NCBI GenBank assembly: GCA_965214415.1
Contig: CBDCBQ010000003.1
Span: 1,612,001-1,676,000 of the forward strand
Source of the DNA: RH-AL1 sp965214415
GTDB taxonomy: Bacteria > Pseudomonadota > Alphaproteobacteria > Rhizobiales > Beijerinckiaceae
DNA length: 64,000 nucleotides
Direction of reading: 5' to 3'
Below the pieces are notes generated by a model, which had not been told where the DNA came from, made no database searches, and saw nothing but the letters and a program-made list of their open reading frames with translations. This document shows, in pieces, positions 34,246-42,677 of the stretch. A program made the translations under genes and the position numbers. How positions within the stretch are numbered: position 1 is the stretch's first letter; the number at the start of each line of letters is the position of its first letter.

Positions 34246-35783
34246 CGCACGCGCCGAACCACGAGCTGCTGTTCAAGGGCCCCGACTGGGACTTCGGGCT
34301 CGTGCAGCGCATCCACGACGCGATCGAGGAGATCGCCGTCGGCGAGTTCAAGCTCGACGTCTATCCCAACCAGATCGAGGTCATCACCGCCGAGCAGATG
34401 CTCGACGCGTATTCCTCGATCGGCATGCCGCTGTTCTACAAGCACTGGTCGTTCGGCAAGCAGTTCGCCCATCACGAGGCCGGCTATCGCAAGGGCATGC
34501 GCGGCCTCGCCTACGAGATCGTCATCAACTCGAACCCGTGCATCTCCTACATCATGGAAGAGAACACGGCGACGATGCAGACGCTGGTGATCGCGCACGC
34601 CGCGTTCGGTCACAACCACTTCTTCAAGAGCAACTATCTCTTCAAGCAATGGACCGATGCCAACGGCATCCTGCAATATCTCGATTTCGCCAAGACCTAC
34701 ATCGCCCAGTGCGAGCAGCGCTACGGCCACACCGCCGTCGAGCGGCTGCTGGATGCCGCGCACGCGCTGATGAGCCATGGCGTCCACCGCTACCCGCGCA
34801 AGCGCAAGCCCGATCTGATGTCCGAGGAGCGGCGCGAGCGCGAGCGGCGCATTCACGGCGAGCAGGTGTTCAACGACCTGTGGCGCACCGTGCCGGGCAA
34901 GAAGGTCAAGCGCACCGCCGACCAGGACGCGCGCCGCCGCTCGCTGCTCGAGCTGCCGCAGGAGAACATTCTCTACTTCCTCGAGAAGACCGCGCCCCGC
35001 CTCAAGCCCTGGCAGCGCGAAATCATCCGCATCGTCCGCCTCATCGCGCAATACTTCTACCCGCAAGGGCAGACTAAGATGATGAACGAGGGCTGCGCCA
35101 CCTACTGCCACTATCGGATCATGAACCGGCTCTACGACACCGGGCAGATCTCGGAAGGCTCGTTCCTCGAGTTCCTGACCTCGCACACGAATGTCGTGAT
35201 GCAGCCGATGTACGATGATCCCCGCTACAACGGGATCAACCCCTACGCGCTCGGCTTCGCGATGATGCAGGACATCGAGCGCATCGCGACCGAGCCGACG
35301 GCCGAGGACCGCGAGTGGTTCCCCGACATCGCCGGCGTCGGCGAGCCGTTCGAGGTGCTGAAGAACTGCTGGGCGAACTTCCGCGACGAGAGCTTCATCT
35401 CGCAATACCTGTCGCCGACCCTGATGCGGCGCTGGCGCATGTTCAAGATCCGCGACGAGGGCGAGAGCGCGCAGGAGATCAAGGTCGAGGCGATCCACGA
35501 CGAACGCGGCTACCGCGAGATCCGTCGTGCCTTCTCGCGCCAGTACGACGTCGCGATGCTCGACGCCGATATCCAGGTCGTCGACGTCAACCTCGAGGGC
35601 GACCGCAAGCTCATCGTGCAGCACGCGATCCTGCACGGCATGCGGCTCGACGAGCGCGCCGCCAAGGAGGTGATCCAACACCTCGCCGACCTCTGGGGCT
35701 ACGATGTCGCGCTGCGCGAGGTCGACGCCACCGGCGATGTCGCCAAGGAGCATACGGCCAGCGCCCGTCCGGGGATGATCTAG
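34242..35783 (+). CDS. SpoVR family protein (YcgB-like)
   Basis: A 513-residue protein of the SpoVR/YcgB family. HEAGYRKGMRGLAYEIVINS and MNEGCATYCHY are conserved, His-rich and Glu-rich motifs whose function is not known; a metallopeptidase-like HE site has been suggested by appearance only. The gene's ATG overlaps the yeaH stop. In Bacillus SpoVR is needed for spore cortex; this organism type does not sporulate, so the trio is better seen as a starvation or stress module, with PrkA as the regulator. Confidence 0.94.
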   Translation: MTHAPNHELLFKGPDWDFGLVQRIHDAIEEIAVGEFKLDVYPNQIEVITAEQMLDAYSSIGMPLFYKHWSFGKQFAHHEAGYRKGMRGLAYEIVINSNPCISYIMEENTATMQTLVIAHAAFGHNHFFKSNYLFKQWTDANGILQYLDFAKTYIAQCEQRYGHTAVERLLDAAHALMSHGVHRYPRKRKPDLMSEERRERERRIHGEQVFNDLWRTVPGKKVKRTADQDARRRSLLELPQENILYFLEKTAPRLKPWQREIIRIVRLIAQYFYPQGQTKMMNEGCATYCHYRIMNRLYDTGQISEGSFLEFLTSHTNVVMQPMYDDPRYNGINPYALGFAMMQDIERIATEPTAEDREWFPDIAGVGEPFEVLKNCWANFRDESFISQYLSPTLMRRWRMFKIRDEGESAQEIKVEAIHDERGYREIRRAFSRQYDVAMLDADIQVVDVNLEGDRKLIVQHAILHGMRLDERAAKEVIQHLADLWGYDVALREVDATGDVAKEHTASARPGMI

Positions 35784-35863
35784 GGTCGCGCCCGCGTTTC
35801 ACGCGATCTTAAGCAGCATTCCCTACCGTCTCCGACGATTGCCACGCGTCGGATCGAACGGAC

Positions 35864-37000
35864 ATGCTCGAGGCGGACACCAAGCTCGACTTCCGTTTCG
35901 ACCGTCGGACCATCGATCCGCTGGCCTTGAGCGTCGTCATTCCCACGCTGAACGAGCGCGACAACGTGCTCCGGCTGTTCGACAAGCTCGCCTACGCGCT
36001 CGGCGGCCTCGAATGGGAGGCGATCTTCGTCGACGACGGATCGACGGACGGCACCGTCGAGGCCGTCACGCGCCTCACCCGCAGCGATCGCCGCGCCCGG
36101 CTGATCAGCCGCGTCGGGCGGCGCGGCCTGTCCTCCGCCGTTATCGAAGGCATGATGTCGAGCACGGCGCCGGTCGTCGCGGTGATCGATGCCGATCTCC
36201 AGCACGATGAGAGCGTGCTGCCGCAACTTGTCGCCGCCGTCGACGCAGGCGCGTTCGACCTCGCGGTCGGCTCGCGCTACGCCGCCGGCGGATCGCTCGG
36301 CGAGTGGTCCAACCGGCGCGCGAACATCAGTCGGCTGGCGACGCGGCTTGCCGAGCTCGTCACCAAGGCGCCGCTGGCCGACCCGATGAGCGGCTTCTTC
36401 GCGGTCAAGCGCGAGACGGTGCTCGCCGCCGCGCCGCATCTTTCCGGCAAGGGGTACAAGATCCTGCTCGACCTGATCGCCTCGTCGCCCGCCCCGCTCA
36501 AGATCACCGAGCTGCCCTACCGCTTCCGCCCGCGCGACGCCGGCGAGAGCAAGCTCGATGCGATGGTCGTCGTCGAATACCTGCAGCTGCTCGCCGAAAA
36601 GCTGATCGGGCCATGGCTGCCGCTGCGCTTTTTGATGTTCATCGCTGTGGGCGGCACCGGCCTGTGCGTCCATCTCGCCGTGCTGGCCCTGCTGCTGCAT
36701 GCCTTCGCCTGGTCGTTCACGGCGGCGATGCCGCTCGCCACGGTGACGGCGATGACATCCAACTTCTTCCTGAACAATATCTTCACCTACCGCGACCGCC
36801 GTCTGCACGGCTGGGGGATGGTCGTCGGCTTGATGAAGTTCTGCCTCGTCTGCGCCGCCGGCGCCTTCGCCAACATCGCCATCGCCGAGATGGTCGTGCG
36901 CTCGCAGCCCTGGTGGCTGGCCGGCGCGGCCGGCGCGCTCGCCGGCTCGGTCTGGAACTTCGCCATGGCCGGCATCTTCGCCTGGTCCGGCCGCAAGTAA
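35864..37000 (+). CDS. Glycosyltransferase family 2 fused to GtrA-like membrane domain
   Basis: A 378-residue protein. Residues about 20-245 are a GT2 domain of the dolichol-phosphate mannosyltransferase type: SVVIPTLNERDN, FVDDGSTDGT and DADLQHDES (the DxD metal site). Residues about 250-375 form a GtrA domain with four membrane helices, containing TSNFFLNNIFTYRDRR. Such proteins attach a sugar to polyprenyl phosphate and may help flip it. The next gene, a GT39-like glycosyltransferase, overlaps by one base and would use the lipid-linked sugar. Confidence 0.9.
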   Translation: MLEADTKLDFRFDRRTIDPLALSVVIPTLNERDNVLRLFDKLAYALGGLEWEAIFVDDGSTDGTVEAVTRLTRSDRRARLISRVGRRGLSSAVIEGMMSSTAPVVAVIDADLQHDESVLPQLVAAVDAGAFDLAVGSRYAAGGSLGEWSNRRANISRLATRLAELVTKAPLADPMSGFFAVKRETVLAAAPHLSGKGYKILLDLIASSPAPLKITELPYRFRPRDAGESKLDAMVVVEYLQLLAEKLIGPWLPLRFLMFIAVGGTGLCVHLAVLALLLHAFAWSFTAAMPLATVTAMTSNFFLNNIFTYRDRRLHGWGMVVGLMKFCLVCAAGAFANIAIAEMVVRSQPWWLAGAAGALAGSVWNFAMAGIFAWSGRK

Positions 37001-38565
37001 TGGCGGCGACAGGGACGGCGGCCCACGATCACGGGCTCATCTATACCATAGGCTCGAGCCCTGCCGGCAGGCTCGCGACGCTCGCGCGATGGACGGCGAC
37101 GCGTGGGGTCCAAAGGATCGTTCTGCAAGTCGCGTTTCTTCTCGTGGTCGCTTTGCTGACGCGCATCGCGAAGCTGGGCGATCCGACGATCACCGGCGAC
37201 GAGCAGTTCTATCTGCTGGTCGGCGACCGCATGTGGCAAGGCGCGCTGCCCTTCGTCGACATCTGGGACCGCAAGCCGATCGGCCTCTTTTTGCTGTACG
37301 CGCTGTTTCGGCCGTTCAGCACCGACGGGGTCCTGGCCTATCAGGTCGCGGCCCTCTTGTTCGCCGCCGCCACCGCCTTCGTTCTGGCCCGGATCGCCAC
37401 GCGCCTCGTCAGCCCCGTCGCGGCGACGATCGCCGGCGCGCTCTACCTCGTCTATCTCCCGATCATGGGGGGCGCCGGCGGCCAGTCGCCAGTCTTCTAC
37501 AATCTCTTCACGGCCGTCGCCGCGCTCCTGGTGATCCGATGCATGGATAGCGTCGATGGCGCCACGCTGCGGCGTCACGGGCTCGTCGCGATGCTGCTCA
37601 CTGGCCTCGCCATGCAAGTGAAATACACGGCCCTCTTCGAGGGCATCGCGTTCGGTCTGACGCTGCTGTGGCTGCACTGGCGCGCGCACGGATCGCTTGG
37701 CTCGGTCGCCACCGCAGCGACCTCGCTCGCCGCTGTGGCACTGCTGCCGACCGCGCTCGCGTTCGGCGCCTACGCCATCGAGGGGCACGCCTGGGTCTTT
37801 GTCTCGACGAACTTCATCTCGATCTTTCAGAAGAGCCCGCTTCCGGGCTTCTCCGCGGTCGAAACATTTCTCGTCCCGAGCGCCTTCAAGATGGCGCCGC
37901 TTCTGCTGCTGGCAAGTATGGCGGCGATCCGCGCTCTCTTCCGTCGCCCCGTCGCGCCGCAGCTTATCTTCGCGCTGCTCTGGAGCGCCTTCGCATTCGT
38001 CGAGTTCTTCGCGCTCGGGCGCTACTCGGATCATTACGCGATCCCGATGCTGATGCCGCTGGTGGTCGTGCTGGCCAGCTTCCTTGATTTCGTGCCCTTA
38101 GCCTTCACCGCGCCGTCGCTCGTGATCGTCTTCGCGGGGCTCATTCCTGGCGCATTCTCGCGCCCTCAGGCGCTACAGGATCAAGTCAAGGTCGCCGCCT
38201 TGACCGAGGCGCTCGCGCCTTATGCCCGTCAGGGCTGCATTTATGTGAACGACGGCCCGCCGATCCTCTATCTCACCACGCACTCGTGTCTGCCGACGCG
38301 GTACGTGTTCGCAAGTCATCTCGCGGACGCCGACGAAGCCGCGGCGACCGACGCGACCGCGTCGATGGCCGCGTTGCTGCGCGGGCGCCCCTCGGCAATC
38401 GTCGTGCCGGATCGGCCACGGGTCATCCCGCGCAACGCAGCCACCGATGCCCTGCTCGATCGCGCGCTCGCCGCCGACTATCACCTCGACAAGGTGCTGC
38501 CAGACGTAGGATCGCGCAATCAGCGCATCTTCGTTCGGAACGATCTGCGCAACGATCCTCGCTAG
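37000..38565 (+). CDS. Membrane glycosyltransferase, GT39/ArnT-like
   Basis: A 521-residue multi-spanning protein with about ten to twelve hydrophobic segments. TGDEQFYLLVGDRMWQGALP carries the acidic Asp-Glu pair in the first periplasmic loop expected for GT-C enzymes, followed by VDIWDRKPIGLFLLYALF. The C-terminal part (about 400-521) is a soluble periplasmic domain. It starts at ATG 37000, which shares a base with the TAA of the GT2-GtrA gene. The pair probably moves one sugar from polyprenyl phosphate to an envelope acceptor such as lipid A, glycan or protein. Confidence 0.85.
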   Translation: MAATGTAAHDHGLIYTIGSSPAGRLATLARWTATRGVQRIVLQVAFLLVVALLTRIAKLGDPTITGDEQFYLLVGDRMWQGALPFVDIWDRKPIGLFLLYALFRPFSTDGVLAYQVAALLFAAATAFVLARIATRLVSPVAATIAGALYLVYLPIMGGAGGQSPVFYNLFTAVAALLVIRCMDSVDGATLRRHGLVAMLLTGLAMQVKYTALFEGIAFGLTLLWLHWRAHGSLGSVATAATSLAAVALLPTALAFGAYAIEGHAWVFVSTNFISIFQKSPLPGFSAVETFLVPSAFKMAPLLLLASMAAIRALFRRPVAPQLIFALLWSAFAFVEFFALGRYSDHYAIPMLMPLVVVLASFLDFVPLAFTAPSLVIVFAGLIPGAFSRPQALQDQVKVAALTEALAPYARQGCIYVNDGPPILYLTTHSCLPTRYVFASHLADADEAAATDATASMAALLRGRPSAIVVPDRPRVIPRNAATDALLDRALAADYHLDKVLPDVGSRNQRIFVRNDLRNDPR

Positions 38566-38585
38566 CCTTGAATGACGTCTATGCG

Positions 38586-39704
38586 TCAGACCAGCGTCGC
38601 GGGGATGTCGAGCGAGCCCAAGGCCGACAAGGCCGATCGCACGAGCTCCGACTGGCTGTGCGTGCTCGTCAGGGCAAAGGCCGACTTCAGATGGCAGCGC
38701 ACCGTATTGACCGTGATCCCGGCCGCTTCCGCGTAGCTCTGAAGGTCGTGGCCTTCGAGCAGGGCCGCGACCACCTTGGCCGGACCGCGCGGAATGCCGA
38801 GCACGTCGCCGACCATGGCGTCGGTCGAGCGCTTGCGGCGACCCGGATCGTAGATCGAGTAGAGGACGCCGATCTCCTCGCCGATCGTGCCGTCCCCGCC
38901 CGGCAGGCGGGAGACGAGGATCACGTAGACCTCCGCGCCGGACGGCCGCGGCACCCGCGCGATGCCGCCGTGCCCGCCGGACAGCACGTCCCCCTCGAGC
39001 CGGGCGACACGTGCCGACGCCGTGGAATCATGGATGACGGGTCGGCCGTTGCGATCGAGCTTGAAGCCGTCGCACGTGGCCGCCATCGCACGAGCGGCGC
39101 GATTGACGAACAGCGTGCCGTTGCCCGAGCAGCCGATCAGGCCGGTGTCGCGATCCTCGACGAAGGCTTCGAAGGTCTTCTCCTTGCGCCGAAGATCGAG
39201 GAAGCTGCGGCGCAGCTGGAGCGTGCGGGCGACATGTGGCGATAGCCGCTCGAGGCTGGCGATATCGTCGTCGTCGAAGCGTCGGCGGCGCGAGGCCTGA
39301 TGCACGCCGATGAGCGCGAAGCGCCGCGCGTCGAGATAGAGCGGGCTGCCCATGCTGTGATCGAGGCCGGCCGGGCGCATGTACTCGTTGACGAAAGCCG
39401 ACCTCGTGCGTTCGCGTTCGGAATAGAGGCGGTCGCTCGTCGAGGCGGTGCAGACGCGGATTGCCGAGAAGGCGCGCGGCGCCGGATCGATCGCCGAGAT
39501 CCGAGCGTATTGCTTGAGCCGGGCGCCATCGACGGGGCCGCTGCCCATCATCCACGTGCCATGCGCGATATCCGCTTCGCCGAGGCAGGCAGACGGGCTG
39601 TCGAAGTGATTGGCCACCAGGCCGACCGCCTGCTGCAGCGCCGTGTCGTCGAGGACTCCGCGGTAGAACGTGTCGACGATACGCGTTTCGGCCTCGTCCC
39701 TCAT
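38586..39704 (-). CDS. LuxR-type transcription regulator (first of two flanking paralogues)
   Basis: A 372-residue protein with a C-terminal LuxR helix-turn-helix (about 305-360; AEAAGITVNTVRCHLKSAF) and a long N-terminal region with two PAS/GAF-like parts, including LERLSPHVARTLQLRRSF, a linker helix typical of this class. ATG 39704 has GGAGG seven bases upstream. It has the same size and layout as the regulator at 42678-43811, with a shared FxxxAD-type middle part. It diverges from the catalase-related gene, 151 bp away, so it is a likely regulator of that operon. Confidence 0.85.
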   Translation of the reverse strand: MRDEAETRIVDTFYRGVLDDTALQQAVGLVANHFDSPSACLGEADIAHGTWMMGSGPVDGARLKQYARISAIDPAPRAFSAIRVCTASTSDRLYSERERTRSAFVNEYMRPAGLDHSMGSPLYLDARRFALIGVHQASRRRRFDDDDIASLERLSPHVARTLQLRRSFLDLRRKEKTFEAFVEDRDTGLIGCSGNGTLFVNRAARAMAATCDGFKLDRNGRPVIHDSTASARVARLEGDVLSGGHGGIARVPRPSGAEVYVILVSRLPGGDGTIGEEIGVLYSIYDPGRRKRSTDAMVGDVLGIPRGPAKVVAALLEGHDLQSYAEAAGITVNTVRCHLKSAFALTSTHSQSELVRSALSALGSLDIPATLV

Positions 39705-39792
39705 CGCGCCGCCTCCAAGTCTCGTAACCAAGTCTCGCAATCAACACGCAGGACCTGACGACAAGATCACGGATGGATGAAACGCGCACTCA

Positions 39793-39802
39793 GACTATAG
39801 TC
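39793..39802. promoter_or_regulatory. Perfect 10-bp palindrome GACTATAGTC
   Basis: It lies in the 151-bp divergent gap between the LuxR-type gene and the catalase-related gene, 54 bp before the ATG at 39856 and 89 bp from the regulator start. It is a plausible operator for one of the two LuxR-type proteins; no consensus was available to compare. Confidence 0.4.
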
Positions 39803-39855
39803 GCAAACATCGGCGGGGCGATCGACTGTAGGTTCACGGCGGTCCAGAAGGTGGT

Positions 39856-40941
39856 ATGAGCCTTCCGATACAGGTGCTGCGCGAAGATTTGCCGATGCCT
39901 AACTTATTGATCCCCGCCGATGGCGATCCCTATCCCGACGAAGCCACACCCGCCGACGAGGCGGCGGCCGTCACGATCGTGCTCGATGCGTTGAGCACCG
40001 CCGTGCGGGCGGACGCCACGCCAGGCGCGGCCAAACGCGACGCGCATCCCAAGGCGCACGGCTGCGTGCGCGCGCGGTTCCGGGTGCTGGGCGATCTGCC
40101 GGACGCCCTGCGCGTCGGCCTGTTCGCCGCGCCGGCCACCTACGACGCCTACATCCGCTTCTCGAACGGCTCGCCGAAAATCCAACCGGACTCGGCCGAC
40201 GACGTGCGCGGCATGGCGATCAAGGTGATGGGCGTCGCCGCGAGCGCCTCCACGACGCAGGACTTCGTGATGATCAACGGGCCGGCCTTCTTCGTGCGCT
40301 CGGCCGCCGACTACATCGCCTTCACGAACGCCAAGCCGCAATGGCGCTTCTTCTTCCCGGGGCTCAACCCGTTCGCCTTTCGCTTGCGCGAACTCTTCAA
40401 TGTCAGAGCGATGGTGAAAGCCAAGGTCGTCGACCCGCTCGACGTCCGCTACTGGAGCACCGTGCCGTTCCTCCACGGCACGACGGCCTGCAAATATTCG
40501 GTGAGACCGACAGGCGATCCGTCGCCTTGCGTCGCCTCCTCCTCGAACAACTTTATCGGCGAGAACCTGGCGGCACGGCTCGCGGCCGGCGATGCCGCCT
40601 TCGCCTTCATGGTGCAGCTGCGCGGCGCGCCGGATCGCATGCCGATCGAGGACCCGGTCGCCGAATGGCGCGAGAGCGAGGCCCCGTTCGTCACCGTCGC
40701 CGAGCTGACGATCCCAAGCCAGCGCGTCGCCGATCAGGCCGAGCTGTGCGAACAACTCTCGTTCACGCCCTGGCATGGATTGCCCGAGCACCGCCCGCTC
40801 GGCGGCGTGAATCGCGTGCGCCGCGTCATCTACGAGGCGATCTCCGTCCTGCGGCACGACCTCAACAGCAAGGATCGCGTGGAGCCGCGCGGTTTCGCAT
40901 CCCCGTCTGCCCAGGCGACAACGAAAGGCGACGCATCATGA
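39856..40941 (+). CDS. Catalase-related haem protein (SrpA/allene-oxide-synthase-like)
   Basis: A 361-residue member of the small catalase-related group. His68 (KAHGCVRARF) is the distal His, FSNGSP follows at about 102-107, Asn141 (VMINGPAFFV) is the distal Asn, and R-x3-Y near the C-terminus (Arg322, Tyr326) is the proximal haem ligand motif. It is far shorter than true catalases. Known members include coral allene oxide synthase and related enzymes that act on fatty-acid hydroperoxides. Its stop overlaps the start of the cyclooxygenase-like gene (ATGA), so the two are coupled. Weak peroxidase or catalase activity is the alternative role. Confidence 0.85.
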   Translation: MSLPIQVLREDLPMPNLLIPADGDPYPDEATPADEAAAVTIVLDALSTAVRADATPGAAKRDAHPKAHGCVRARFRVLGDLPDALRVGLFAAPATYDAYIRFSNGSPKIQPDSADDVRGMAIKVMGVAASASTTQDFVMINGPAFFVRSAADYIAFTNAKPQWRFFFPGLNPFAFRLRELFNVRAMVKAKVVDPLDVRYWSTVPFLHGTTACKYSVRPTGDPSPCVASSSNNFIGENLAARLAAGDAAFAFMVQLRGAPDRMPIEDPVAEWRESEAPFVTVAELTIPSQRVADQAELCEQLSFTPWHGLPEHRPLGGVNRVRRVIYEAISVLRHDLNSKDRVEPRGFASPSAQATTKGDAS

Positions 40942-42542
40942 CGGAACTACTGGCACGGCCGCGCAGCCCCCGCGACACCAGCCGCGACGGCTTGGCGAAC
41001 AAGATCGAGGACCTCGTCCTGACCCACGGCCAACCGTTCTGGGCGCTGGTCAACTCGCAGCCGTGGCTCAGCAAGATCGTCAATGGTTTGATCGTCAACC
41101 GCGCGGTGGGCAAGGCGCCGTTCCGCCCGCTGCGGCTCAGCACCAAGCACGATTATCCCTCCTGGTCGACGCTGACCGACAAGCGCTGGTTCTCGCGCTA
41201 CCTGCCACCCGATGCCATCACGAAACATCCGCCGCTGGAGGATCTCGCGCGCCTCTATGTCGTGCGACCCGAGGGGCCGCGCCTGTCGACGAAATCGACC
41301 CTGCTATTCCCGAGCTTCGCGCAATGGTTCACCGACGGCTTCCTGATGACGGACGCCACCGACCGCAAGAAAACGACGACCAACCACCAGATCGATCTGA
41401 GTCAGCTCTACGGGCTCACCGACGAGGTGCAGCTCGCCCTTCGCGTGCGGATGGAGGATCGCGGCAAACGTGGCAGGTTAATTTCGCAAATGAGCGCTGG
41501 CGAAGAATGGGCGCCGTTTCTCTTCGATCCGCAGGGCACTCGCGACAAGCGGTTCAAGCCGGTGCCCGATCCGATCAAGATGCCGGAGTCGCTGCCGCTC
41601 GATCGCAAGGCGGCGATCTTCGCCTTCGGCGGCGAGCGGGCGAACTCGACCGTGTTCACGGCGTCGATCAACACGCTGTTCCTGCGCGAGCACAATCGAC
41701 TGTGCGGGCTGATCGAGAGCCAGAACCCGGGCTTCGACGACGAGCGCGTCTTTCAGACCGCGCGGGCGATCAACATCGTCCAGCTGATCAAGATCGTCGT
41801 CGAGGAATACATCAATCACATCTCGCCTTACTGGTTCAAGCTGCTGGGCGACCCGACACCTTGCTACAAGGCTGGTTGGAACCGAGACAATTGGATTCCG
41901 GTCGAGTTCAACCTTCTCTACCGCTGGCACAGCCTCGTGCCGAAGGTGGCAAGCTGGGGCGGCGCGGACATCGACATGGGCAGCGTCCGCTTCGGCAACG
42001 GGCCGCTGTTGCGCGATGGCCTCGGCGCCGCGCTGCATGCCGCCAGTGCCTCCACGGTTTGGCGCATGGGTCTCTTCAACACCGCGGATTTCCTGCGCGG
42101 CGTCGAGCACGACAGTCTGAAGCAGGGGCGCGACAACCAGCTCGCGAGCTACAACGACTATCGCGAAATCATGAGCTATCCGCGCGTGACGCGCTTCGAG
42201 CAGATCAGCGGCGAGCCAGATGTCGTCAAGGCGCTGCGCGAGATCTACGGGGACGTCGACAAGGTCGAATTCTTCGTCGGCCTTTTCGCCGAGGACCCGC
42301 CAGAGCGCTCGGCCGTGCCGCCGCTGCTCGGCCGCATGGTCGCGGTCGACGCGTTCTCGCATGCCTTGACCAACCCGCTGCTCGCGCCGAACGTCGATAA
42401 CGAAAGCACGTTCACGGCCGCCGGCATGGCCTCGATCGAGGCGACCTCGACGCTGGCCGATCTCGCCCATCGCAATCTGCGCGAGGGCACCTCGGGCCTG
42501 CGCATCACGATGAACCACCAAGATCATGTCGCGACGGCGTGA
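40938..42542 (+). CDS. Prostaglandin H synthase (cyclooxygenase)-like haem dioxygenase
   Basis: A 534-residue animal-haem-peroxidase family protein with strong local likeness to cyclooxygenases. FNLLYRWHSLVP matches the COX segment FNTLYHWHPLLP: Tyr328 corresponds to the radical-forming Tyr385 and His331 to the proximal haem His388. FLREHNRLC, FQTARAINIVQLIKIVVEEY and SYNDYREI also align. In COX the distal site reads FAQHFTHQF; here it is FAQWFTDGF, so Gln129 is kept but the distal His is Asp133. There is no EGF-like domain or signal peptide. It likely oxygenates a fatty acid to a hydroperoxide for the catalase-related partner. The substrate is inferred. Confidence 0.88.
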   Translation: MTELLARPRSPRDTSRDGLANKIEDLVLTHGQPFWALVNSQPWLSKIVNGLIVNRAVGKAPFRPLRLSTKHDYPSWSTLTDKRWFSRYLPPDAITKHPPLEDLARLYVVRPEGPRLSTKSTLLFPSFAQWFTDGFLMTDATDRKKTTTNHQIDLSQLYGLTDEVQLALRVRMEDRGKRGRLISQMSAGEEWAPFLFDPQGTRDKRFKPVPDPIKMPESLPLDRKAAIFAFGGERANSTVFTASINTLFLREHNRLCGLIESQNPGFDDERVFQTARAINIVQLIKIVVEEYINHISPYWFKLLGDPTPCYKAGWNRDNWIPVEFNLLYRWHSLVPKVASWGGADIDMGSVRFGNGPLLRDGLGAALHAASASTVWRMGLFNTADFLRGVEHDSLKQGRDNQLASYNDYREIMSYPRVTRFEQISGEPDVVKALREIYGDVDKVEFFVGLFAEDPPERSAVPPLLGRMVAVDAFSHALTNPLLAPNVDNESTFTAAGMASIEATSTLADLAHRNLREGTSGLRITMNHQDHVATA

Positions 42543-42623
42543 CGACCCTCCGCAAAACTCTTGCGTGCCGACTTGCCCAGCCGTTCCTGCAACAATATCG
42601 CGACTTGAGTGCGTTGCCCAAGC

Positions 42624-42631
42624 TTGTACAA
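42624..42631. promoter_or_regulatory. TTGTACAA palindrome upstream of the second LuxR-type gene
   Basis: An 8-bp perfect palindrome 47 bp before ATG 42678. The 135-bp gap from 42543 to 42677 has higher AT content near its end (GCCTTATATGTCATTG) and probably holds the promoter of the regulator gene. I cannot assign a binding protein. Confidence 0.3.
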
Positions 42632-42677
42632 AGGATGGTCTCGGCGAGAGCCTTATATGTCATTGCCTGCTTAAATC

